Of a stretch of 40,656 nucleotides of DNA, positions 18,071-25,837 are shown in pieces; the stretch's first letter is position 1; the number at the start of each line of letters is the position of its first letter. The translations under genes were made by a program, and so were the position numbers. The notes below the pieces were generated by a model that worked only from the letters and a program-made list of their open reading frames with translations, had not been told where the DNA came from and did no database searches. The stretch covers positions 1-40,656 of the forward strand of contig JBAZOY010000016.1 in NCBI GenBank assembly GCA_041648505.1, written 5' to 3'. The DNA is from JBAZOY01 sp041648505. GTDB taxonomy: Bacteria; Desulfobacterota; Syntrophia; Syntrophales; CG2-30-49-12.

Positions 18071-18745
18071 CTATTCAAAACCACACCATGTCGTAGTGTT
18101 ATCCACGTGTCCTCTACCACTTTCCAGCTTATTTGCCGGGAAATACGGATCAGGATAACCGATAGCTATAGTGATCACTATTCTTTTTGATTCTGGGAGA
18201 CCGGTAAATTTTCTCAATACATCGGGATACATCAGCCCCTGATTCTCAACACAGGTGCCGAGGCCGTAATTAAGGGCGGCGAGGCAGATATTCTGCATCA
18301 CAGCGCCAATATCCAACAATGGTCCCGCCTCACTTAATGATCTATCCACGGAAATAATGATAGCTGCCGGTGCATCAAAGTAGCGGAAGCCCCGTTCCGC
18401 CCAGCGTGCCTTTTTTTCTTTTTCTTCTTGTCGTATCTCCATGAGCTGGAATATCTTCTTGGCAAGCTCCACCTGACGAACACGATAAACGCTATCGGCA
18501 GGCCAGCTTGCCATAACGCAATCCGGATGAGGTTGTTCCCCGGAACTCAGCTTTTCAACATTGTTCCGTCTTACGTTTTCAAGAACTTCACCACTAATCA
18601 TGGTAAACTCCCATGGCTGAATATTCATTGCTGAGGGAGCGTGAACCGCAATTTTTAGTATTTCACTGAGAATCTCTTTCGGAACAGGCTCAGGTTTAAA
18701 TCCTCTTACACTTTTCCTGGTTCTTATGGCATCAACAATATCCAT
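18071..18745 (-). CDS. Nitroreductase-family FMN oxidoreductase
   Basis: A 224-residue flavoprotein of the nitroreductase fold. The start MDIVDAIRTRKSVRGF holds the Arg-Ser-Arg-type FMN phosphate contacts, HAPSAMNIQPWEF is the FMN-binding loop, and DIGAVMQNICLAALNYGLGTC plus the late IAIGYPD are family marks. A basic insertion of lysines and glutamates around residues 100-115 is somewhat unusual. Members reduce nitro compounds, quinones or enones with NAD(P)H as homodimers; the natural substrate is unknown. AGGAGG lies just ahead of the ATG. It stands alone between remnants on both sides. Confidence 0.88.
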   Translation of the reverse strand: MDIVDAIRTRKSVRGFKPEPVPKEILSEILKIAVHAPSAMNIQPWEFTMISGEVLENVRRNNVEKLSSGEQPHPDCVMASWPADSVYRVRQVELAKKIFQLMEIRQEEKEKKARWAERGFRYFDAPAAIIISVDRSLSEAGPLLDIGAVMQNICLAALNYGLGTCVENQGLMYPDVLRKFTGLPESKRIVITIAIGYPDPYFPANKLESGRGHVDNTTTWCGFE

Positions 18746-18932
18746 AAACCTCCTCCTGAATATATTGGGATTGTCAAAATATTTTTACCGTGCGAATGAA
18801 TAAAATTTTCAAAGCTCTTACTCCTGAATAACTTACGGAGATGTACCAGAACGGAAGATGATTTGTGAAAGTTGTGCCACAGTCGGAAATATTTCACAAG
18901 TGATTTTATGTTTATTCTGGTATTCTGAAGAC

Positions 18933-19272
18933 AGGCAATGGAGCAAGAACCATCTAATGGGGGTCAATGCTGCTGACGTGATTAAGGATGTGGAGGATAT
19001 TACGGATTTGTTCAATTTGTGAAATAATGGATATTTATCGGCTTATTTTAAATGCCGGGCTGAATATCAACTGGCGCTGCATAATTTACCCTTTGCATAT
19101 AGATAACGAATTGGTAAAATCTATGGCAAAAGCAGGGTGTAAAGAAGTCAGTCTCAGTTTTGAAAGCAGCAGTGAGCGAATTCTGTCCCTCATGAATAAA
19201 AAATTTAAACGGGAAGATGTCCGTCGTATTTCAGAGATGCTGGAAGAACTTGGATATCTCAGGCTTGATTAG
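18933..19272 (+). pseudogene. Radical SAM (B12-binding type) protein remnant
   Basis: One frame (18933-19022) reads RQWSKNHLMGVNAADVIKDV, like the segment after the cluster-binding cysteines in cobalamin-binding radical SAM enzymes, and stops at TGA 19020-19022. The next frame continues EIMDIYRLILNAGLNINWRC, then IIYPLHIDNELVKSMAKAGC, KEVSLSFESSSERIL and NKKFKREDVRRISEML, a close match to the central part of that family, ending at 19272. The expected DD-x-F segment between the two is missing and there is no CxxxCxxC cluster motif, so the gene lacks both ends and is dead. A methyltransferase gene follows 51 bases later. Confidence 0.7.
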
Positions 19273-19323
19273 ATATCAGGGGTAAATTAAAACCCCTCCC
19301 GGGATCGTCAGGAGGATATACCG

Positions 19324-20331
19324 ATGAATGGAATCTCAAGGGACAATAATAATATTTCCGAGGTTCAAATCAGGGATATGGCACTTGCCTTTCAGGGTAG
19401 CAGGGTATTGTTGACTGCCTATGAATTAGGTATATTTACAGCCCTGGGAGAAATGGAAAGATCGGGAGAGGAAGTAGCTAAGATAATAAAAACAGAATCC
19501 CGTGCTACGGACAGGTTGCTAAATGCCCTGTGTGCTCTTGGTCTGGTAAAAAAGAAAAACGGCCGTTTTTCCAATACCCCCCTTGCTTTGCGGTTCCTGG
19601 TAAAAGGAAAACCAGATTACATGGCCGGCCTTATGCACTACGCCCATCTCTGGGATGCCTGGAGCAGCCTGACACAGGCTGTTCGTAAGGGGAGATCAGT
19701 TACAACCAGACCTACAAATGAAAGAGGTGATAAGTGGTTAAAATCCTTTATAGCTGCTATGCATGAGCGTGCCGTCAGACACGCTCATGCGGTTGTTGGC
19801 ATGATTGACCTTTCTCATGTTTCACAGATTTTAGATGTGGGGGGAGGTTCAGGTGCCTATACCATGGCATTTGTTCAAGCTAAGAAGGGTATTCGGGCGA
19901 CGGTTTTTGATCTTCCTAACGTGATTCCTCTTACCCAAAAATACATTTCTGAGGCGGGAATTTCTGATAAGGTGGAGACAGTTATCGGTGACTACAATAT
20001 TGATAGTTTCGGCAGAGACTTCGACCTGATATTTCTCTCAGCAATTATCCATAGCAATTCCCCGGAACAGAATCAGGTTCTTATGGATAAAATATACTAT
20101 GCATTGAACCCAGGTGGTCAACTCGTTATCCAGGACTTCATTATGGATGAAGACCGTACCACTCCCCCTTTCGGGGCGCTGTTTGCCCTGAATATGCTGG
20201 TGGGAACCGAAGCCGGGGACACATACACTGAAAGGGAAATACGAGTGTGGATGCAAGAGACGGGATTATCCAATATCTACAGAAAAGATACGGAAATCGG
20301 CACTACTCTTATAATTGGGGAAAAGTCTTAA
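19324..20331 (+). CDS. O-methyltransferase of the acetylserotonin/hydroxyneurosporene type
   Basis: A 335-residue SAM-dependent methyltransferase with an N-terminal winged-helix dimerisation domain (about 15-100: FQGSRVLLTAYELGIFTAL, then ATDRLLNALCALGLVKKKNG) and a C-terminal Methyltransf_2 domain. SAM motif I is ILDVGGGSGAYTMAF, followed by TVFDLPNVIPL and DLIFLSAIIHSN; the loop LNPGGQLVIQDFIMDE is also typical. Relatives methylate small hydroxylated metabolites. A strong AGGAGG site precedes the ATG. Its neighbours do not reveal a pathway: a radical SAM remnant lies upstream and an acyltransferase downstream. Confidence 0.88.
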   Translation: MNGISRDNNNISEVQIRDMALAFQGSRVLLTAYELGIFTALGEMERSGEEVAKIIKTESRATDRLLNALCALGLVKKKNGRFSNTPLALRFLVKGKPDYMAGLMHYAHLWDAWSSLTQAVRKGRSVTTRPTNERGDKWLKSFIAAMHERAVRHAHAVVGMIDLSHVSQILDVGGGSGAYTMAFVQAKKGIRATVFDLPNVIPLTQKYISEAGISDKVETVIGDYNIDSFGRDFDLIFLSAIIHSNSPEQNQVLMDKIYYALNPGGQLVIQDFIMDEDRTTPPFGALFALNMLVGTEAGDTYTEREIRVWMQETGLSNIYRKDTEIGTTLIIGEKS

Positions 20332-20365
20332 GCTGCAAATAGTGAGTTATAAGCCATTTGCCCGG

Positions 20366-20384
20366 CAGAACAGTCATTGTTCTG
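20366..20384 (+). other. Small perfect hairpin between methyltransferase and acyltransferase
   Basis: CAGAACA and TGTTCTG form a perfect 7-bp stem around the 5-base loop GTCAT. There is no T run after it, so it is not a normal terminator. It may be an mRNA processing or stability element. Confidence 0.4.
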
Positions 20385-20418
20385 ATGGGGAGAAACGCTG
20401 AGAGAAAGAAAATTTTAC

Positions 20419-21306
20419 ATGAAAAAATACCAGCAGATACTTTTAAAAACAATACTTACAACATTCAGACATTTACCCTTTTCGGTCGTCTGCCGGAGTG
20501 GTGATTTAATCGGGATACTATTATATCACATCTTAAAGGAACGGAGAGAGATCGGACTGTCCAATCTGCGCATAGCCTTTCCAGAAAAAACCCCGGAGGA
20601 ACGGAGGGCAATTTTTAAAAAGTGCTGGAGAAACATATCTAAAGACCTGTTAGAAGTGCTCAAGTACTTTTGTACTCCTCCAGATCTGATAAAGGAAAAA
20701 GTTTCCATATCCGGGATAGAGAATCTGAATTATTGCCTTGCAAAAAATAAAGGCGTCATTGCCTTAAGCGCCCACTACGGTAATTTTCCTCTTCTCTTAC
20801 ATAGACTGGTACTGGAAAAATACGGCCTGGCGGTTATTACCGCCCGGATACATAATAAAATATTTAACCCTATGTTTCCCTATCTGCAAAGAGAAGCAGG
20901 CTTGAAACCGATTCCCGACAATCCAAGACATAGATGTGTGGCCCTGTCTCTTGCCTGGCTCAAAAAAGGAGGGATTTTATTTTTACAGATAGATCAGAAT
21001 CCATCAGAGGAAGCGGGTGTACCCGTCGATTTTTTTGGAAAGAATATCCCCACCTTTCGTGGGCCGTTAATTCTAGCTATGAGGACAGGCGCCAGCATAC
21101 TCCCCATGTTTATTATGCGAAAAGAGAACAATCACCATCAGATTGTTATTGAAAAGCCCTTTGAACTGAACCTTACGGGGGACAATGAAAAAGACATAAG
21201 GGATAACCTTCAGGCTTTGAGCAAGATCACAGAAGAATATATACGGCGATATCCATCTATGTGGTGGTGGATACACCGCCGTTTTCGTATGGCAATCCCA
21301 GATTGA
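20419..21306 (+). CDS. LpxL/HtrB-like lysophospholipid or lipid A acyltransferase
   Basis: A 295-residue inner-membrane acyltransferase of the LpxL/HtrB family, which adds secondary acyl chains to lipid A or related lipids. Family marks are REIGLSNLRIAFPEKTPEER, the KNKGVIALSAHYGNFPLLL region, QIDQNPSEEAGVPVDFFG, TFRGPLILAMRTGASILPMF, and the C-terminal YPSMWWWIHRRF. The N-terminal helix is hydrophobic. The catalytic HX4D/E box normally reads H-F-G-N-W-E; here it reads HYGNFP, with proline in place of the acid. Either the acidic residue is supplied elsewhere or the protein belongs to a divergent subgroup. The ribosome site is weak. The later L-Ara4N cluster in this window also concerns lipid A, though the two loci are 7 kb apart. 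Confidence 0.88.
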   Translation: MKKYQQILLKTILTTFRHLPFSVVCRSGDLIGILLYHILKERREIGLSNLRIAFPEKTPEERRAIFKKCWRNISKDLLEVLKYFCTPPDLIKEKVSISGIENLNYCLAKNKGVIALSAHYGNFPLLLHRLVLEKYGLAVITARIHNKIFNPMFPYLQREAGLKPIPDNPRHRCVALSLAWLKKGGILFLQIDQNPSEEAGVPVDFFGKNIPTFRGPLILAMRTGASILPMFIMRKENNHHQIVIEKPFELNLTGDNEKDIRDNLQALSKITEEYIRRYPSMWWWIHRRFRMAIPD

Positions 21307-21520
21307 CACGTTGCGCCTGCCCTTCCCTGGTCAAGGGATTGCTTCAAGACATGGTTATAAGAAGAAAACCAGAGCGTTCATGGCCTGGTTCTACTTGGAT
21401 GTTGACTCGTCCTTATCAACAGCAAGATGTGTATTGTAAAACTGCTAAAGGAAAACAGAATGAGCATCGGAGCAATAAAGAAAAATTAAACAACTTCAAT
21501 AAAGGGAAGTGATTCAAGCT

Positions 21521-21712
21521 ATGACCACAATTATACCCGAAGGAGAAGCTATACATAAAGCCGTCAAATGGATATCTGGTGAACTGGAGGAAGATCCGAG
21601 CAAGCCTCTTCAGAAACTCGTCAACGATGCAGTCTTACGTTTTGACCTTTCTCCAAAAGAAGCGGAGTTCCTGACAAAGTTTTATCGTAAAGGTAAAATG
21701 GATGTTCCTTAG
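21521..21712 (+). CDS. Small conserved-looking hypothetical protein
   Basis: About 63 residues from the ATG at 21521 (behind GGGAAG); a GTG at 21509 would add four residues but leaves no room for a ribosome site. The sequence AIHKAVKWISGELEEDPSKP, then LVNDAVLRFDLSPKEAEFL looks like a compact three-helix domain. I have the impression of similar small proteins in Deltaproteobacteria but cannot give a function. The ~210 bases before it hold nothing recognisable. Confidence 0.6.
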   Translation: MTTIIPEGEAIHKAVKWISGELEEDPSKPLQKLVNDAVLRFDLSPKEAEFLTKFYRKGKMDVP

Positions 21713-22037
21713 CGAGCTTTTGTTTATATGACAGATAAATAGGCACAGTAGTACCAGTTAACAGTAAATGGGGGTAAGTGGAGACAGCGCCCCGTTTTAT
21801 TCCTATTTCGAAGATGATTGGCCGGAAAGGCAAGCGCAGGTGAATCGGACGATGCTCCCACAGCTTTCAGAGGAGCGTTACGGGAACGTCGTGTATGGGG
21901 GGAGAGGAAGCTACAGGGGTCTTATGATGCTAAAAAGAGGATATTATTCGGAAACCTTATACTATACATAGTTTCAACTGAGTTTTTACGGCGGCTTCGC
22001 GCCGTAAAAACTCATATACGTTCAGCAGGAAAAATCA
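21713..22037. other. Intergenic region with short unassigned ORFs and a hairpin
   Basis: Around 325 bases. Two overlapping short frames (21768-21971 and 21818-22054) encode Arg- and Gly-rich sequence without a recognisable domain. The only firm element is the inverted repeat at 21979-22014, listed separately. Confidence 0.3.
21979..22014 (+). other. Perfect 15-bp inverted repeat ahead of a methyltransferase gene
   Basis: The arms TGAGTTTTTACGGCG and CGCCGTAAAAACTCA are exact complements around a 6-base loop gcttcg. The stem ends 24 bases before the ATG of the next gene. No T run follows, but the T5 within the left arm and A5 in the right arm mean a short stem (ACGGCG/CGCCGT) could terminate transcription in either direction, with T's after it. 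It could also be a repeat element or an operator. Confidence 0.75.
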
Positions 22038-22817
22038 ATGGCATACGAATTTGACGGCAAACAATACGAAAAGGCCTCGGCACATCAGACAAGCTGGGGT
22101 GAAAGAATGGTGGGTTTTCTGCCCCTCAAGGGAACAGAGCGAGTTCTCGATATTGGTTGTGGTGACGGTCGGGTTACACAAAAATTGGCTTTTCGTGTTC
22201 CTAATGGTGAGGTGTTGGGAGTTGACGCTTCAAACGGAATGATTGCCGCTGCTAGAGAGTATGAATCCGATAACCTGCGCTTTGAGGTTCTGGAGGTAGA
22301 CGAACTTACTTTTCACGAACAGTTTGACGTTGTGTTCTCCCATGCTGCCTTACATTGGGTTAGGGATCATGCCATCCTTTTGCAAAAGGTATATGAAGCC
22401 CTGCGCATGGGAGGATATGCGAGACTCAACTTTGCCGGTAAAGGTACCTGTCCGACATTGATCAAAGTTATTCGCGAGGTAATGGGTCATATATTATACG
22501 CAATGTATTTCACGGAATTTGTTTGGCCCTGGTATATGCCCACCGCGATTGAGTATCAAAATATACTTTCACAAAGTCCTTTCCAAAATGTGGAAGTACG
22601 GGAAGAGCATTTAAAACGTCTTTTCCCTTCCGCTGACTCATTGATAAAATGGATTGATCAACCTTGCCTGGTCCCTTTTCTTGCTGTTATAAGTGAAAAA
22701 GATAAACAGGAATTCAGAGACACGGTCATTGACTATATGATTCAGAGAACCAGACAATCCGAAGGACGTTTTCTGGAATTGTTTTGCCGTCTTGATGTAT
22801 TAGCAATAAAAGAATAA
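22038..22817 (+). CDS. Trans-aconitate-methyltransferase-like SAM methyltransferase
   Basis: A 259-residue class I methyltransferase resembling the Tam/BioC group. The start YEFDGKQYEKASAHQTSWGE is typical, followed by SAM motif I VLDIGCGDGRVTQKLA, the acidic motif VLGVDASNGMI, and FDVVFSHAALHWVRDH, the W-containing motif usual for Tam. The C-terminal half has an aromatic cap (YFTEFVWPWYMPTAIEYQNIL), which resembles the substrate lid in this family. An AGGA site stands 8-9 bases ahead of the ATG. The substrate is unproven. The next gene starts 11 bases after the stop, so the two are likely co-transcribed. Confidence 0.85.
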   Translation: MAYEFDGKQYEKASAHQTSWGERMVGFLPLKGTERVLDIGCGDGRVTQKLAFRVPNGEVLGVDASNGMIAAAREYESDNLRFEVLEVDELTFHEQFDVVFSHAALHWVRDHAILLQKVYEALRMGGYARLNFAGKGTCPTLIKVIREVMGHILYAMYFTEFVWPWYMPTAIEYQNILSQSPFQNVEVREEHLKRLFPSADSLIKWIDQPCLVPFLAVISEKDKQEFRDTVIDYMIQRTRQSEGRFLELFCRLDVLAIKE

Positions 22818-22827
22818 AGGCCGAAAC

Positions 22828-23655
22828 ATGCCATGCACCCGGATGGAAATTACGCTGCGCTCCAATCCCGCTGGTGATGGCTCCGTCCGTTATGCAGCGA
22901 TGACTCCGGTTGTTCGCGGCGCGCGACTTGTTGCCTTGTGTGGGCCTGCAGTTCCTGTCGAAAAAAGGAGAATGATGAACTTGATTGAGAATAGCTATTT
23001 CAGTATGGGCCCTGAGGGATACGGAGCAGATATTCCGATTACGCCGAAAGAAGACTTCGTCACCGGCGTGTATTCTTTAGTGGATGAAGCGATTGCAAGC
23101 GAATTGGATCGACTGCGTAGAGAAGAGGACATCATTCCAAGCTGTATGTTGGGTTGGTGTCACTGTTGTTGCCGGTATCATATCCGTACGGACATTGCAG
23201 AGGCCCACACCCTGGTGCAATATGTCAAGCGGAAATTGTCAGGAGAGCAGATCAACGACCTTCGGATGCGAACGCAACAATGGCATGAATGGGACAATTC
23301 CAGGCCGGGCAGATATGCGTCGGTCAACATCGACGAGCAGACAGATCTTTCCAACTACGACCCTTGCTGCCCTCTGCTGGTAAATGGCGCATGCATCGCC
23401 TATCCCGTGAGGCCCGTCTTGTGTCGAACGTATTTTGTCTCTTCTGATTCCCTATCCTGCGGTACAGCCAACCATCAGGAATCTTCAGAAGACATTCCGG
23501 CGGTGCTTACGTCAGTTGTGACGGCGGCAAATCACTTTTCAATGGCCATAAGGAATCATATCGAGAACGCCGGTTTGGATTTCTCTCGGTCAATAATGCT
23601 TCTTCCGCATTGGTTGGCAATTGAAATGGGTTGGGATTTCGCCTTATCGCCGTAA
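22828..23655 (+). CDS. YkgJ-type cysteine-cluster protein
   Basis: A 275-residue protein with clustered cysteines: CMLGWCHCCCRYHI in the middle, then DPCCPLLVNGACIAYPVRPVLCRTYFV. This is the CxxxCxxCC ... CP...C.iY..RP..CR pattern of the YkgJ/UPF0153 group, thought to bind zinc or an iron-sulfur cluster. No enzyme activity is established. The N-terminal ~48 residues (MPCTRMEITLRSNPAGDG...) look unlike the rest. Two in-frame ATGs at 22972 and 22975 behind AAGGAG may be the real start, giving about 226 residues. The gene follows the Tam-like methyltransferase closely. The local base composition is more G+C-rich than its neighbours, so transfer is possible. Confidence 0.75.
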   Translation: MPCTRMEITLRSNPAGDGSVRYAAMTPVVRGARLVALCGPAVPVEKRRMMNLIENSYFSMGPEGYGADIPITPKEDFVTGVYSLVDEAIASELDRLRREEDIIPSCMLGWCHCCCRYHIRTDIAEAHTLVQYVKRKLSGEQINDLRMRTQQWHEWDNSRPGRYASVNIDEQTDLSNYDPCCPLLVNGACIAYPVRPVLCRTYFVSSDSLSCGTANHQESSEDIPAVLTSVVTAANHFSMAIRNHIENAGLDFSRSIMLLPHWLAIEMGWDFALSP

Positions 23656-24034
23656 TTTCTCGCAGATATTCGGTAGAGGTACGATCCGCCGTCTAACCCT
23701 TATAAGTCCTCGGTTGGGAACTGGAGTTAGAAAATGCCAAAGAGCGAAATATTCTGTATCGCACCGACTACCTGAGTCCAACCTATCAGGGGAAACCTTC
23801 GCTGTCTGATGATAGTTCTGTTCAGAACCGTAAGAGCATAGATCACTGGAAGAAACAACTCAGACTTGCCTTCGAGGCTGGCACGGGTAAATTGAAAAGT
23901 TCAAAAAAATCCGGGACGAGTGTAACCCTGTATCCTTACAAAATGACTTTTTCAACCGACTCGTTAGTAACACTAATTCTCAGTACACAAAAGATATTGA
24001 CACAAATTTTAATATCTGATAGGAAAAACTCGTT
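23656..24034. other. Gene-poor region upstream of the trp operon
   Basis: One frame is open from about 23703 to the trp leader region and reads ELENAKERNILYRTDYLSPT then SSVQNRKSIDHWKKQLRLAF, which has protein-like composition, but no good start or ribosome site is seen. I treat it as an unidentified or degraded gene. The final part contains TTGACA at 23997-24002, a possible -35 element. Confidence 0.3.
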
Positions 24035-24067
24035 AAGTGTAATCGATACACTTTATGAAAGTATATT
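24035..24067 (+). promoter_or_regulatory. Probable trp promoter with an operator-like dyad
   Basis: AAGTGTA (24035-24041) and TACACTT (24047-24053) form a perfect 7-bp dyad around five bases. Nine bases beyond it lies TATATT (24062-24067), a good -10 hexamer; transcription from it would begin near 24074, just ahead of the leader ribosome site. The dyad would then cover the -35 region, as expected for a repressor site. The sequence does not resemble the E. coli TrpR operator; the TGTA-N5-TACA core is loosely like a TyrR-type box. An alternative TTGACA at 23997 has no good -10 partner. Confidence 0.45.
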
Positions 24068-24088
24068 CGCGACACATGGAAGGATATA

Positions 24089-24160
24089 ATGCTATATAGA
24101 ACTTTATACATCAACAATTGGTGGTGGCAGAATCGAAAAGGGGAGTTTGTCCGCTGCTGA
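24089..24160 (+). CDS. trpL: trp operon leader peptide with three consecutive Trp codons
   Basis: A 23-codon ORF begins ATG CTA TAT and reads MLYRTLYINNWWW followed by QNRKGEFVRC and TGA. The three TGG codons are at 24119-24127. AAGGA at 24079-24083 is a suitable ribosome site. A run of Trp codons in a tiny ORF, followed by a terminator hairpin and then trpE, is the hallmark of ribosome-mediated attenuation: when charged Trp-tRNA is scarce the ribosome stalls on the Trp codons and lets the antiterminator form. The function is regulatory; the peptide itself needs no activity. A start-to-hairpin distance of under 100 bases fits this mechanism. Confidence 0.88.
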   Translation: MLYRTLYINNWWWQNRKGEFVRC

Positions 24161-24227
24161 TATATATAAAATGAAAAGCCAAGCCGTGGAGAACCTATTC
24201 ATCTTTTTTGGACTCCGCGGCTTTTTT
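24125..24227 (+). terminator. Attenuator of the trp operon (pause hairpin, antiterminator, terminator)
   Basis: The terminator stem is AAGCCGTGGAG (24181-24191) with CTCCGCGGCTT (24213-24223), 11 pairs including one G-U, followed by six T's (24222-24227). A competing antiterminator can form between 24144-24154 (AGTTTGTCCGC) and 24186-24196 (GTGGAGAACCT), with 9 of 11 positions paired, which would consume the terminator's left arm. A short 1:2 hairpin can form between TGGCAG (24125-24130, within the Trp-codon segment) and CTGCTG (24154-24159). The three alternatives overlap in the right order for attenuation. The structures are paired by eye, not computed. Confidence 0.82.
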
Positions 24228-24305
24228 GTTTCTTAAATAAGTAAAGAACTGTGACGAAGATGATAGCGGAAATTTTGTTTTATAAAATTTATAGGGATTA
24301 TTATC

Positions 24306-25805
24306 ATGTACTATCCGGCATTTGAGACATTTGAAAAGTTAGCGCAAAAGGGGAACCTGATTCCCATTTACAGAGAAATTATAGCTGATATGGAAACTCC
24401 TGTCTCAGCCCTCTGGAAGCTCAGCTCCAAATCGCATGTCTTTCTGCTGGAAAGCGTGGAGGGAGCCGAGAAGTGGGGACGCTATACGTTCCTTGGGTCA
24501 GGGGCACGAGAGATTTTCAGTATTCGAGGAGAGGAAGTTATAATCCGGGAACAGGGAAAGGTTCACACTCATAAGCACAATGGAGACCCTCTGGCATTTC
24601 TGAAGAATTTGCTTGGTAAATACCGCCCTGTTCCCGTGGAGGGATTGCCACGCTTTTATGGTGGTGCCGTTGGTTTTTTCGGTTATGAGATGGTTCGCTA
24701 TTTTGAACGGCTTCCGGTCAAAGCCAAAGATGATATTCAAACCGATGATGCTGTCTTCCTGATTACAGATACTCTCCTTATATTTGACAATGTAAAACAC
24801 ACGATTAAGGTAGTAGCCTGTGCCTTCGCAGATGAAGATGATAAGCTCAGTGAGGTTTACGAAAGCTCGACAAGAAAGATCGAGGAAATTATTTCTCTCC
24901 TGGATACTCCTTCGGCGGAGAAAAAAAGCAGTTCTCCTTTCAAGGATGAAAAAGAGCTTTCCTTTAAATCTAATATGTCGCCGGAGGAGTACAAAGATAT
25001 CGTCAAAAGAGCTAAAGATTATATTGTTGCCGGTGATATAATTCAGGTTGTTCTCTCCCAGCGCTTTCAGAAGGAAAATGGCATGGATCCTGTTGATCTC
25101 TATCGTGCCCTTCGTTATGTCAATCCCTCCCCCTATCTGTTTTTCTTGAAACTTAATGACTTGATCCTCATTGGTTCCTCCCCGGAGGTGATGGTTCGTC
25201 TTGAGGAAAAAGTGGTAGAATTGCGACCCATCGCAGGAACAAGAAAAAGAGGAAAGAACGAGCAGGAGGACAGAATGCTTTCCGATGAACTTCTCCAGGA
25301 CCCAAAGGAACGAGCGGAACATGTTATGCTTGTTGATCTGGGCAGGAATGACTTAGGGAGGATTGCCCGGATCGGTTCTGTTCAGGTCAATCAATTGATG
25401 GTCGTAGAAAGATATTCCCATGTCATGCATCTTGTTTCCAACATTCAGGCACAATTAGCAGATGGGAAAGATGCCTTCGACGTCCTGAAAGCTACCTTCC
25501 CCGCAGGTACCCTTACCGGTGCGCCAAAGATCAGAGCGATGGAGATCATAGTTGAACTGGAGACCTCCCGCAGAGGACCTTACGGAGGTGCTGTCGGATA
25601 TTTCAGCTTTACGGGAAACATGGATTTCTGCATTACCATTCGAACTATAGTAATCAAGGATGGGAAGTTATTCATACAGGCAGGTGCCGGTATAGTAGCG
25701 GATTCTGACCCTGATGCGGAGTATCAGGAAACAGTCAACAAAGCTGAGGGGATGAGACAGGCCGTTCTCCTCGCCGCTTCGGATTTCGAAATAAGCCAAA
25801 ATTAA
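24306..25805 (+). CDS. trpE: Anthranilate synthase component I
   Basis: TrpE converts chorismate to anthranilate, using ammonia delivered by TrpG; it is the committed step of tryptophan synthesis. The 499-residue protein has the regulatory LLES motif at 47-50 (Trp feedback site region), the catalytic-domain motifs IAGTRKRG, DLGRNDLGRI, TFPAGTLTGAPKIRAM and GPYGGAVGYFSF, and ends in IQAGAGIVADSDP. Full length and intact. The ATG is preceded by AGGGA eight bases away. It is the first structural gene after the Trp leader and attenuator, and trpG follows 32 bases later. Confidence 0.97.
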   Translation: MYYPAFETFEKLAQKGNLIPIYREIIADMETPVSALWKLSSKSHVFLLESVEGAEKWGRYTFLGSGAREIFSIRGEEVIIREQGKVHTHKHNGDPLAFLKNLLGKYRPVPVEGLPRFYGGAVGFFGYEMVRYFERLPVKAKDDIQTDDAVFLITDTLLIFDNVKHTIKVVACAFADEDDKLSEVYESSTRKIEEIISLLDTPSAEKKSSSPFKDEKELSFKSNMSPEEYKDIVKRAKDYIVAGDIIQVVLSQRFQKENGMDPVDLYRALRYVNPSPYLFFLKLNDLILIGSSPEVMVRLEEKVVELRPIAGTRKRGKNEQEDRMLSDELLQDPKERAEHVMLVDLGRNDLGRIARIGSVQVNQLMVVERYSHVMHLVSNIQAQLADGKDAFDVLKATFPAGTLTGAPKIRAMEIIVELETSRRGPYGGAVGYFSFTGNMDFCITIRTIVIKDGKLFIQAGAGIVADSDPDAEYQETVNKAEGMRQAVLLAASDFEISQN

Positions 25806-25837
25806 GGTCTCAAATTGATCATCGAGGGAGACAAAAA

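Noticed and set aside
24089..24227. T-box or protein-binding (TRAP-type) control of the trp operon
   Set aside because: No T-box conserved core or repeated GAG/TAG triplets were seen; the Trp-rich leader ORF explains the hairpin more simply.
24498..25322. 274-codon frame antisense to trpE
   Set aside because: trpE is unambiguous; the antisense product is of low-complexity, Phe/Ile-rich type with no family resemblance or ribosome site.
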